From the NCBI GenBank assembly GCA_018064885.1, contig JAGHUI010000009.1, positions 1 to 35,806 on the forward strand: a stretch of 35,806 nucleotides of DNA, written 5' to 3'. This stretch comes from Candidatus Minthosoma equi (GTDB taxonomy: Bacteria; Bacteroidota; Bacteroidia; Bacteroidales; Bacteroidaceae). The stretch's first letter is position 1. Each line of letters opens with the position of its first letter. Made by a program: the position numbers and the translations under genes. Below the pieces are notes generated by a model, which saw only the letters and a list, made by a program, of their open reading frames with translations, had not been told where the DNA came from and did no database searches. Below are positions 1 through 5,486 of the stretch, in pieces.

Positions 1-156
1 GTAGCGTGTCTGCTCCTCGGTCAGCTTTGAGCCTTCGATTCGGTTGGAATTGTAGGCGAGCTGCACCTGAGTCTTATGGTAGAGTCCTCCCTTGCGATGT
101 GACTGCTGCTCATCGATGAGGAACGATGTGAGTTTGTTTATTTCTTGCTTGCTCAT
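1..156 (-). CDS. Fic family protein, 5' part only (runs off the left edge)
   Basis: The first 52 codons are visible, from an ATG at 156 (complement) to the window edge. Near residues 35-47 the protein reads LAYNSNRIEGSKLT. The YNSN-x-IEG-x-LT signature is typical of the N-terminal segment before the core of Fic/DOC proteins, many of which transfer AMP or another nucleotide group onto target proteins. The catalytic HxFx(D/E)GNGR motif would lie outside the window, so activity cannot be judged. A good Bacteroidetes promoter lies 33 bases upstream of the start (189-220). The family call rests on this one signature; a Fic-domain regulator with a C-terminal winged helix is equally possible. Confidence 0.72.
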   Translation of the reverse strand, partial: MSKQEINKLTSFLIDEQQSHRKGGLYHKTQVQLAYNSNRIEGSKLTEEQTRY

Positions 157-188
157 GTACGTGTTGGCGCATTGCGTATTTTAACGTA

Positions 189-220
189 CAAAGATACAAA
201 AAATTTTGAACACGTGCAAA
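189..220 (-). promoter_or_regulatory. Promoter for the Fic gene
   Basis: On the minus strand a TTTG (-33, at 217-220) is followed after 20 bases by TATCTTTG (-7, at 189-196). This matches the Bacteroidetes TTTG / TAnnTTTG consensus and spacing. Confidence 0.7.
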
Positions 221-287
221 TAATGCTTGCTTTTTAACGAAAAACAACAAAAAATCTATGACACATTGTCTTGATGCTTTCGGACAG

Positions 288-430
288 AAAATTATCAGTT
301 ATCAGTTTATCAGTTTTTTGAAACGACAAGAAGAAATAGTTATTTATATTATATATAATATAAATAAAGCTTTAAAATCGTATTATCAATCTCAAAAAAA
401 TAATTGATAAAACTGATAACTGATAATTTT
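288..430. repeat. Nested inverted repeat around a 28-bp perfect palindrome
   Basis: The 21 bases at 288-308 are the exact reverse complement of 410-430. Each arm is built from the short tandem unit TTATCAG. Between the arms, 340-367 is a perfect 28-bp A/T palindrome centred near 353, close to the midpoint of the outer arms. The stretch is very AT-rich and holds no credible ORF. It could extrude as a cruciform or fold as a long RNA hairpin. The rest of the gene-free region 157-675 holds the Fic promoter, a possible -7 box at 506-513 and short TAATTCC-like repeats at about 635-668. Confidence 0.8.
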
Positions 431-505
431 TCGAGGGGTTGAAAAAAAATTGCAGAAAAATGAAAAATTTTTGCTCATTTTCTTTAGACCGCAACGAAAT
501 GTTCG

Positions 506-513
506 TACCTTTG
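506..513 (+). promoter_or_regulatory. Possible -7 box for the DUF5675 / smalltalk / HU cassette
   Basis: TACCTTTG fits the TAnnTTTG consensus. The -33 element is weak (TTTA at 483-486). The implied leader to the first gene at 676 would be about 155 bases. Confidence 0.4.
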
Positions 514-675
514 CATCGTGAAAGAAAAAGCGGAGCAACAGCAGATGAAGAGCCGCCGCGCCCGACTCCGAACGCTCGGCAATTCCGCTTCCACGCTGTC
601 GGAAACTCCGAATCTCAGAACTCTTAACCTTAACTCCTAATTCCACATTCCTAATTCCTAATTCCCAATCCCCCT

Positions 676-1140
676 ATGACTCTCACACTCACTCGCAAAT
701 ACACATCTTACAACACCACCCTCTCCGACCTCGTCATCACGGACAGCGATGGCAACGAGATCTTCCGCTGCGAGGCGCTGGAACTCGGCTACCACCCTCA
801 CTCGCTCGACCAGTATGTGCCTGAGAAGAAGCTTCGCCCGAAAGGCACATCGGGCAAGTGCCTTCCCACTGGTCGCTACCTGCTGAAGACTGCTTTCGCT
901 CCGTTCAACCCCTCATGCCTCAAGGTGCATCATGCGCCGACGCACAACGGCACACTCATCTACGGCGACGCTACGACCAAGCGCAAGGTCAATGCGGTAC
1001 TCATCGGACGCACTTCCCATGATGGCCAGTGGGAGGTGGAGAAGGTGAGGGATGAGTTCAATGAGGTGGTGATGAGGAATTACTTTGAGGAGTGGGAGAT
1101 GGTGGTGGAAAACGAAAACGAAAACGAAAACGAAAACTAA
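676..1140 (+). CDS. DUF5675-like protein with a repeat-encoded Asn-Glu tail
   Basis: A 154-residue soluble protein without signal peptide or membrane segment. I recognise it only loosely as DUF5675-like: a conserved central CLPTGRYLLK segment (about residues 62-71), then a GTLIYGDA segment and VLIG. Such proteins occur in phage-like and accessory regions of Bacteroidales; no function is assigned. The last 10 residues (NENENENENEN-like tail) come directly from an AAAACG hexamer repeat at 1109-1137, so the natural C-terminus may once have been shorter. It is the first of three co-directional genes with the smalltalk microprotein (29 bases on) and the HU-related gene. In related loci an amidase often takes this place, so a cell-wall or lysis role is possible but unproven. 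Confidence 0.5.
   Translation: MTLTLTRKYTSYNTTLSDLVITDSDGNEIFRCEALELGYHPHSLDQYVPEKKLRPKGTSGKCLPTGRYLLKTAFAPFNPSCLKVHHAPTHNGTLIYGDATTKRKVNAVLIGRTSHDGQWEVEKVRDEFNEVVMRNYFEEWEMVVENENENENEN
1109..1137 (+). repeat. AAAACG hexamer repeat (4.8 units) at the end of the DUF5675-like gene
   Basis: Four full AAAACG units and a partial fifth run up to the stop codon. A change of one unit keeps the frame and adds or removes two residues. The same hexamer, on the other strand, recurs at 5451-5486. Confidence 0.85.
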
Positions 1141-1169
1141 AACCTTTGACCAAAAACATACAAAACGCT

Positions 1170-1271
1170 ATGAAGAAAGACTGGAAAATTTGGCTGCAAG
1201 TGGTGCTTACTATCCTTACAGCTATCGCGTCAGCACTCGGCATCACATCATGTGCTATGAGAATGATGTGA
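1170..1271 (+). CDS. Smalltalk family microprotein (33 residues)
   Basis: A 34-codon ORF from ATG at 1170 to TGA at 1271. It starts MKKDWKIWLQVVLTIL, followed by a hydrophobic helix and a Cys (ITSCAMRMM). This is the pattern of the Bacteroidales smalltalk family: MKK, then Trp-Lys, one membrane-spanning segment and a short tail, about 30 residues in all. The ITSC stretch resembles a lipobox, so lipidation at Cys28 is possible. It sits between the DUF5675-like gene and the HU-related gene; smalltalk genes are commonly found beside HU-related and amidase genes. Function is unknown; membrane insertion is inferred from composition. Confidence 0.75.
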   Translation: MKKDWKIWLQVVLTILTAIASALGITSCAMRMM

Positions 1272-1274
1272 TTG

Positions 1275-1346
1275 ACCTTGACGTTGACTCTAACCTTGAC
1301 GTTGACTCTAACCTTGACCTTAACTCTAACCTTGACCTTAACTCTA
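1275..1346 (+). repeat. 18-bp tandem repeat, four units, between smalltalk and HU genes
   Basis: Four consecutive 18-base units start at 1275, 1293, 1311 and 1329. Units 1 and 2 are ACCTTGACGTTGACTCTA; units 3 and 4 carry CCTTA in place of CGTTG. The pairwise identity points to duplication of a two-unit block or recent slippage. It is followed by AACTATT/AACTTTT-type repeats up to the HU start. The overlapping open frame (Asp-Leu-Asn repeats) is a by-product, not a gene. Confidence 0.85.
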
Positions 1347-1402
1347 ACTTACTACTTTTCCAACTCAACTATTAACTATTAACTTTTAACTTATCTATTA
1401 CT

Positions 1403-1801
1403 ATGCCTATTAAGTACAGAAAAAGCAAGATTGTCCTTGGCTACCAGGAAGGTAAGCCAACAGTATTCAAGGCCCAGCAGATCAGCTACGGCACACTTGG
1501 CCTTGACAAGCTCGTAGCAGAAATTGCACACGCTGAGGGCGTGAACGAGACACAGACGCTCTCTGTCATCACTGCGCTCGTGAACCGTATCGCTCACTAC
1601 GTTGAGCTTGGCTACGGAGTGCGTGTGGGCGACCTCGGCAGCTTCAAGCTCCAGATGAACGCTAAGTGCACCAAGACGAAGGAGGAGGCGACTGCCGATA
1701 CCATCAAGCGCTTCCGCGTGAACTTCCGTCCGGGCAAGAAGCTTCAGGATGTGACTAAGACTGTCACCGTGAGCGACTATGAAACACTTGATGCGGAGTA
1801 G
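1403..1801 (+). CDS. HU-related DNA-binding protein
   Basis: A 132-residue basic protein of the Bacteroidetes HU-related (histone-like) family. The N-terminal 20 residues are an extension (MPIKYRKSKI). The HU fold follows: helices with LVAEIAHAEGVNETQTLSVITALVNRI at about 36-58, then the strand segment VRVGDLGSFKLQ at about 68-79, matching the HU G-x-x-F-P region. A C-terminal basic stretch has KRFRVNFRPGKKL. It is longer than classic HU (about 90 residues) because of the end extensions, as is usual for this subfamily. It probably bends or coats DNA. A terminator lies directly after the stop. Confidence 0.85.
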   Translation: MPIKYRKSKIVLGYQEGKPTVFKAQQISYGTLGLDKLVAEIAHAEGVNETQTLSVITALVNRIAHYVELGYGVRVGDLGSFKLQMNAKCTKTKEEATADTIKRFRVNFRPGKKLQDVTKTVTVSDYETLDAE

Positions 1802-1814
1802 TTACCAACAGATT

Positions 1815-1857
1815 AAGCCTCAATGGTTCCGTTATGGTTCCGTTGGGGCTTTGTTTT
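1815..1857 (+). terminator. Terminator after the HU-related gene
   Basis: Stem AAGCCTCAA (1815-1823) pairs with TTGGGGCTT (1843-1851) with one mismatch, followed by a T-rich tract. The loop contains a direct repeat of GGTTCCG. It overlaps the 3' end of the convergent gene at 1832. Confidence 0.65.
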
Positions 1858-2602
1858 CGAGAATGTCGTCCAATACGGGTGCTATTCTGTAGATAAGGTT
1901 TTGATACCCTGCTGGAGGATTGAGGATGATGCGCTCTGAGGAATTTTTCATGTTGATTGTCAGCATCAAATCGTCTGGGATGGTTCGAGTGAAGGTGGTT
2001 ATGTCCTGAGGTGCTGATGCTGCTCCGAGAATGGCGCCTACAGTGCCTCCGATGATGCTGCCAGCTACGGCTCTGCCCATGGCTCCTGCAAAGTTGCGTT
2101 CTATGTGGGTGTATTCCTCCACATGTCCATTGTGCAGGTTCTTCACATCTACCGACTCAATCTGACGCGTGTCTATGAGCTTGACGACAAACGCTTTCTT
2201 TTTGGACATTGTGTCTAGATCTATCTCATCGAGAAAGTGCATGCAGCGAACATAAAGAAGGTGCTGCTCTTTGTAGTATTCGAACGAGGCATTATAGACG
2301 GATTCCTTGTATCTGTAGCTGTCTTCCGAGAACTCCTCGTAAGTAGAACCATCGTTTATTTCTTCGAGCGTTGGGAAATAGTCTTTGCAAGCGCCATACT
2401 GGCTCATCCTCTTCTTTCGCTCTTCCACGACTTTGTCTATCTCTTCCGACTCAATGCGCTGCCTTTCAAGCACTCTTTTTTCTCTCTCTTTCTCACTTTT
2501 GGGTGTGAAGAGGTCGGACATGAAATAGCCGAACATCAGGATCAATGGTCCTAATATCACAATTATTCCAATGACAATCAGTATATCCCAAAGAATATCC
2601 AT
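1832..2602 (-). CDS. Hypothetical membrane-anchored protein with a glycine-zipper segment
   Basis: A 256-residue protein if translation starts at the ATG at 2602 (MDILWDILIVIG). An upstream in-frame start at 2659 is less likely because the -7 box at 2640-2647 falls inside it. Residues 1-27 form one transmembrane helix. A highly charged, probably coiled-coil stretch follows (about 30-65). The C-terminal half has GAMGRAVAGSIIGGTVGAI (about residues 175-193), a glycine-zipper-like stretch that could insert in or pack against a membrane. I recognise no family and assign no function. Its last codons form part of the HU terminator hairpin. Confidence 0.6.
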   Translation of the reverse strand: MDILWDILIVIGIIVILGPLILMFGYFMSDLFTPKSEKEREKRVLERQRIESEEIDKVVEERKKRMSQYGACKDYFPTLEEINDGSTYEEFSEDSYRYKESVYNASFEYYKEQHLLYVRCMHFLDEIDLDTMSKKKAFVVKLIDTRQIESVDVKNLHNGHVEEYTHIERNFAGAMGRAVAGSIIGGTVGAILGAASAPQDITTFTRTIPDDLMLTINMKNSSERIILNPPAGYQNLIYRIAPVLDDILENKAPTEP

Positions 2603-2639
2603 GATTTGAGTTGTTAAGCTGGTGTATGTAATTATTTCA

Positions 2640-2647
2640 CAAAGATA
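2640..2647 (-). promoter_or_regulatory. -7 box for the membrane-anchored protein gene
   Basis: Minus-strand TATCTTTG. The best upstream TTG (2671-2673) is 23 bases away, slightly long for this promoter type. Confidence 0.5.
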
Positions 2648-2698
2648 CGAAATTTTCATTTTCGTTTTTGCAATAATGTGATTATTTTTGTGAAAAAC

Positions 2699-2729
2699 TT
2701 GACAAGGGGTGTTAGATTTCGTAACTTTG
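2699..2729 (+). promoter_or_regulatory. luxS promoter
   Basis: TTG (2699-2701), a 20-base spacer, then TAACTTTG (2722-2729). Transcription would begin around 2736, which rules out the GTG at 2709 as the luxS start and leaves a leader of about 50 bases. Confidence 0.75.
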
Positions 2730-2786
2730 CACTTGAAAACAATTCACAATCATTTCAAAAACAACGCATATCAATACACTCTATCT

Positions 2787-3302
2787 ATGGATCTCATTCC
2801 TTCTTTCCAAGTTGACCACACCAATCTTCATCCGGGCATTTACATCTCACGCCGCGACACAGTGGGCGGCGAGTCGGTGACAACTTACGACATCCGCATG
2901 ACTTCGCCTAATCAGGAGCCAGCTCTTGCGCCTTCTGCCATCCACACCATTGAGCATATTGTTGCCACTTACCTGCGCAATGATGAGGAATGGAAGGATC
3001 GCATAATCTATTGGGGACCTATGGGATGTCTCACAGGAAACTATCTCATCATGAAGGGCGAGTGGTCGTGCGAGGAGGTTCGTCAGCTGATGATCCGCGC
3101 TTTCCAGTATGTCGTTGACTATGATACTGAGGTGCCTGGCACTACGCCTGCAACCTGCGGCAACTACCTGTTGCACGATCTGCCTATGGCGAAGTGGGAA
3201 TCTGCCAGATACGTTGACCGTCTGAAAAACAATTTCTGCTCTGAGTACAACGGCTACGAGCGTCCGCAGGATGCCACAGGCCTCGTCTTCCACGATGCTT
3301 AG
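2787..3302 (+). CDS. luxS: S-ribosylhomocysteine lyase LuxS
   Basis: A 171-residue enzyme that splits S-ribosylhomocysteine into homocysteine and DPD, the precursor of autoinducer-2, as part of the activated methyl cycle. Visible landmarks: the metal-binding HTIEH motif (His53, Glu56, His57), GPMGC with Cys81 in the place of the catalytic cysteine, and TCGNYLLHDL with Cys124 as third metal ligand. The substrate-side segment SRRDTVGGESVTTYDIRM is also typical. The start at 2787 (MDLIPSF) matches the family N-terminus; the longer GTG-initiated frame would include the promoter. It appears monocistronic. Downstream is a structured repeat (3351-3472) rather than a simple terminator. Confidence 0.95.
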   Translation: MDLIPSFQVDHTNLHPGIYISRRDTVGGESVTTYDIRMTSPNQEPALAPSAIHTIEHIVATYLRNDEEWKDRIIYWGPMGCLTGNYLIMKGEWSCEEVRQLMIRAFQYVVDYDTEVPGTTPATCGNYLLHDLPMAKWESARYVDRLKNNFCSEYNGYERPQDATGLVFHDA

Positions 3303-3350
3303 CCTTTGGGACGTCAGACGCTCAAAAAAAAGACAAGATCAAAACACTTA

Positions 3351-3472
3351 CATTTTCATCTTTATTCAGGTCTTGACTCGTCAAGTCCTGGCATCTACGA
3401 GCACCAATTTTCCTTGCAAATCCAGAAGGACTTGCAGATAAAATTGATACTCATAGATGCTGGATGAAAATG
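3351..3472. repeat. Structured multi-hairpin element, copy 1
   Basis: A closed arrangement of three helices. The outer stem is CATTTTCATC (3351-3360) with GATGAAAATG (3463-3472), perfect over 10 pairs. A short hairpin lies at 3368-3389 (CTTGA-CTCG-TCAAG flanked by AGG and CCT with one T/T mismatch). A long hairpin pairs 3392-3423 with 3428-3459 at 25 of 32 positions. Five of the seven mismatches would be G-U pairs in a minus-strand RNA, but only one in a plus-strand RNA. The same architecture with different sequence recurs in inverted orientation at 4076-4205. The rest of 3303-3574 holds no gene. Confidence 0.75.
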
Positions 3473-3574
3473 CAAGACAAAATATGCTGAAGCAAAAAAT
3501 GTGCTGCGCATAAAAAACAAAGCTCTTACTACCCCATCCTACCCATACATGGAGAACAGAGCATGGCGGTGAAA

Positions 3575-4024
3575 TCAGAACGCTGTGATTGTATTGTCTG
3601 AACGATCGTAATAGAATTTGTGAATGACAACTTTCGGATAGGCGTGAAAATTGACTAACATACCAATAGGAAATCCCGTTCCAAGCATATACGAGAACAA
3701 TTGCTGGTATTCTTTAGACGAGAGATTCTCTATTGCCTTACATTCTATTATCACATTTCCTCTTTCACGAGGAATCATCAAATCCATCTTCAAATAAGAA
3801 TCCATGACATGCCCTCTGAAGACAGGATGGTGCTGGTATTCTTTGATGCCCTTTATTCCTGATTGCTCTAATGCTATCATCAAAGCCTCCTGATACAAGA
3901 ATTCTGGCATCCCTTGTGGGAGTTCATTATGAACATCTTGAATAACGCCAATAATGTCATAAACATATTTCTGAAGCTGAATCTTCAAACTTGGATCAAA
4001 AATTTCTTTCTGCTTGATTAACAT
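3575..4024 (-). CDS. GxxExxY family protein (PD-(D/E)XK nuclease-like)
   Basis: A 149-residue protein of the GxxExxY family. The name motif is present as GMPEFLY (about residues 38-44). The core resembles a PD-(D/E)XK nuclease: an acidic residue in YLKMDLMI (about 76-83), then VIIECKAIE (about 91-99) supplying the E-x-K pair, then a helix with EYQQLFSYM. Nuclease activity is inferred from the fold family, not shown; cellular role unknown. No signal peptide. The gene is flanked on both sides by inverted copies of the same structured element (3351-3472 and 4076-4205), suggesting the unit may move or be processed as a whole. No clear promoter box was found upstream; CTCGCTTTG near 4047-4055 is a poor match. 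Confidence 0.85.
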   Translation of the reverse strand: MLIKQKEIFDPSLKIQLQKYVYDIIGVIQDVHNELPQGMPEFLYQEALMIALEQSGIKGIKEYQHHPVFRGHVMDSYLKMDLMIPRERGNVIIECKAIENLSSKEYQQLFSYMLGTGFPIGMLVNFHAYPKVVIHKFYYDRSDNTITAF

Positions 4025-4075
4025 ATTGACATTTAATTTTTTATCGCAAAGCGAGATTTTTAGATCGTATTTTGT

Positions 4076-4205
4076 CTTTTATGGGTTCCAGGATGTTTAT
4101 GATGATTAAAATATCTGAAAGGCACGAAGGACTTGCAAGGATTTTAAGCATCAGAAACATCCAAGGAATTGACATCGTCAATACCTTAACAGGAACCAAT
4201 AAAAG
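4076..4205. repeat. Structured multi-hairpin element, copy 2 (inverted relative to copy 1)
   Basis: The outer stem pairs 4076-4089 with 4192-4205 (13 of 14). A long hairpin pairs 4091-4112 with 4141-4162 (20 of 22). A short hairpin pairs 4163-4173 with 4177-4187 (10 of 11: ATTGAC-ATC-GTCAAT flanked by AAGG and CCTT). Read on the minus strand, its order (short then long hairpin) and several motifs match copy 1: GGT-x-TTGAC, GTCAA or TCAA, CCTTGCAA-R-TCC, CAGATA and CTGG. Stem sequences differ between copies while pairing is kept. The small open frame across it (4072-4257) is not credible as a gene. Confidence 0.75.
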
Positions 4206-4246
4206 ATATTTTGATCCTACCTATAAAAACATGGCAGGCATCAATT

Positions 4247-5443
4247 TCAGCCTTTGACAGCTTTCTCCAGACGCTGGAGGGCTTCGGTGATTGTGGCGCG
4301 CGGACAGCCGACATTGAGGCGCATGAAGCCTTCGCCCTGCTCACCGAACATGAAGCCAGGATTGACAGCAATGCCGGCTTTCTCGATGAAGAGCTTGAGA
4401 AGGTCGTCGTGGGAAAGACCAAGCTCACGACAGTCGAGCCACACAAGATAGCTTGCCTGAGGACGGATAGGACGTATCTGAGGAAGGTGCTCTGCACAAT
4501 AGTCAATGAGGTAATCAATGTTGCCCTCAAGATATTCAAGCATCTCCTTGCGCCATGGCTCACCCTGCGAGAGAGCTGCAACGGTGGCTACAGGAGCAAA
4601 CATGTGAGCCTCACAGAACTCGTTTGCCTCCATCCAGCTGAAGAAAGACTCACGCAACTCCGGGTTTGGCACGATAACCCATGAAGACACGACACCAGCC
4701 ATGTTGAACGTCTTGGAAGGTGCGGAGAACGTGATGCTCACCTCTGCTGCTTCTGGACATACGGTAGCAAAAGGAATGTGCTTGTTGCCATAGAGAGCGA
4801 GGTCGCAATGGATTTCATCGCTGACAACGATAAGGTTGTGCTCCTTGGCAAAGACAGCAAGGCGCTGAAAAGTTTCCTTATCCCAAGTGACACCTACAGG
4901 GTTGTGAGGGTTGGCAAGCACAAGCAGGCGGCATTTGTCATCGCATTTACGCTCAAGGTCATCAAAGTCCATGAGGTAAGGAAGCTGGGAAGGATCCTTG
5001 GCATAAGCATCAAGATTTTCGATGAGAGGATTCCAAACAACCTCGTAGTTATTGCCCTTAGGCGTGTTGAAGAACGGATGATACACAGGAGGCTGAACAA
5101 TAACCTTATCGCCTGGCTTGAGGAATTTGTTGATGACCATAGCAAGTCCTCTGACGACACCTGGAACGTATGTTATCCATTCACGCTGCACTTCCCACTG
5201 GTGATGATCCTTGATCCATCCGAGAACTGTAGGCCACCACTCGTCGGGATCGCAAGTGTAGCCGAGCACAGGACTTTGCTCCACCTGATTGATGATTGCT
5301 TCCTTAATGAAAGATGGTGTCTCCCAATCCATGTCTGCCACCCACATGGCGAGGAGATCTGGATTGCCGAAAATACGGTCGAGGCGATCCCACTTGAAGG
5401 AATGAGTGCCACGGCGGTTTATTACTTTTGAAAAATCGTACAT
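4247..5443 (-). CDS. PatB/MalY-type PLP-dependent C-S lyase (aminotransferase fold I)
   Basis: A 398-residue fold-type I PLP enzyme close to PatB/MalY putative C-S lyases, which release sulfur compounds from cystathionine, cysteine or related substrates by beta-elimination. Motifs: MWVADMDWETP (33-43) typical of the MalY group, NPHNPVG (178-184), SDEIHCDL (208-215) with the PLP-ring Asp, and SAPSKTFNMAG with the Schiff-base Lys244. C-terminal RLNVGCPR carries the carboxylate-binding Arg. Length is normal. It lies 40 bases after the Pif1-like gene on the same strand, probably one transcript; the gap is nearly filled by an AAAACG-type repeat that forms its untranslated leader. Exact substrate cannot be told from sequence. 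Confidence 0.88.
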   Translation of the reverse strand: MYDFSKVINRRGTHSFKWDRLDRIFGNPDLLAMWVADMDWETPSFIKEAIINQVEQSPVLGYTCDPDEWWPTVLGWIKDHHQWEVQREWITYVPGVVRGLAMVINKFLKPGDKVIVQPPVYHPFFNTPKGNNYEVVWNPLIENLDAYAKDPSQLPYLMDFDDLERKCDDKCRLLVLANPHNPVGVTWDKETFQRLAVFAKEHNLIVVSDEIHCDLALYGNKHIPFATVCPEAAEVSITFSAPSKTFNMAGVVSSWVIVPNPELRESFFSWMEANEFCEAHMFAPVATVAALSQGEPWRKEMLEYLEGNIDYLIDYCAEHLPQIRPIRPQASYLVWLDCRELGLSHDDLLKLFIEKAGIAVNPGFMFGEQGEGFMRLNVGCPRATITEALQRLEKAVKG

Positions 5444-5450
5444 AGTTATA

Positions 5451-5486
5451 GTTTTCGTTTTCGTTTTAGTTTTCGTTTTCGTTTTA
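5451..5486. repeat. Two 18-bp units made of the AAAACG hexamer, between helicase and C-S lyase genes
   Basis: Two identical units GTTTTCGTTTTCGTTTTA (5451-5468 and 5469-5486). On the minus strand they read TAAAACGAAAACGAAAAC. The repeat covers the helicase stop codon and ends a few bases before the C-S lyase start, so unit changes would alter the ribosome-loading region of that gene. Confidence 0.85.

Noticed and set aside
439-627. 62-codon open frame on the plus strand before the DUF5675-like gene
   Set aside because: It contains the likely -7 box at 506-513, has no recognisable family and a biased, unstructured composition.
1085-1375. 96-codon frame with Asp-Leu-Asn repeats
   Set aside because: It overlaps the DUF5675 end, the smalltalk gene and the 18-bp repeat in another frame; its repeats are a by-product of the tandem DNA.
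157-1801. Prophage or integrative element covering the HU/smalltalk patch
   Set aside because: No integrase, structural or replication genes and no att-like repeats are visible, so a full element cannot be supported.
2709-2786. N-terminal extension of LuxS from GTG at 2709
   Set aside because: The promoter's -7 box lies inside it and LuxS homologues begin at the MDLIPSF-like position.
4072-4257. 61-codon frame between the GxxExxY and C-S lyase genes
   Set aside because: It runs through the arms of the inverted structured element, and its sequence is explained by that element.
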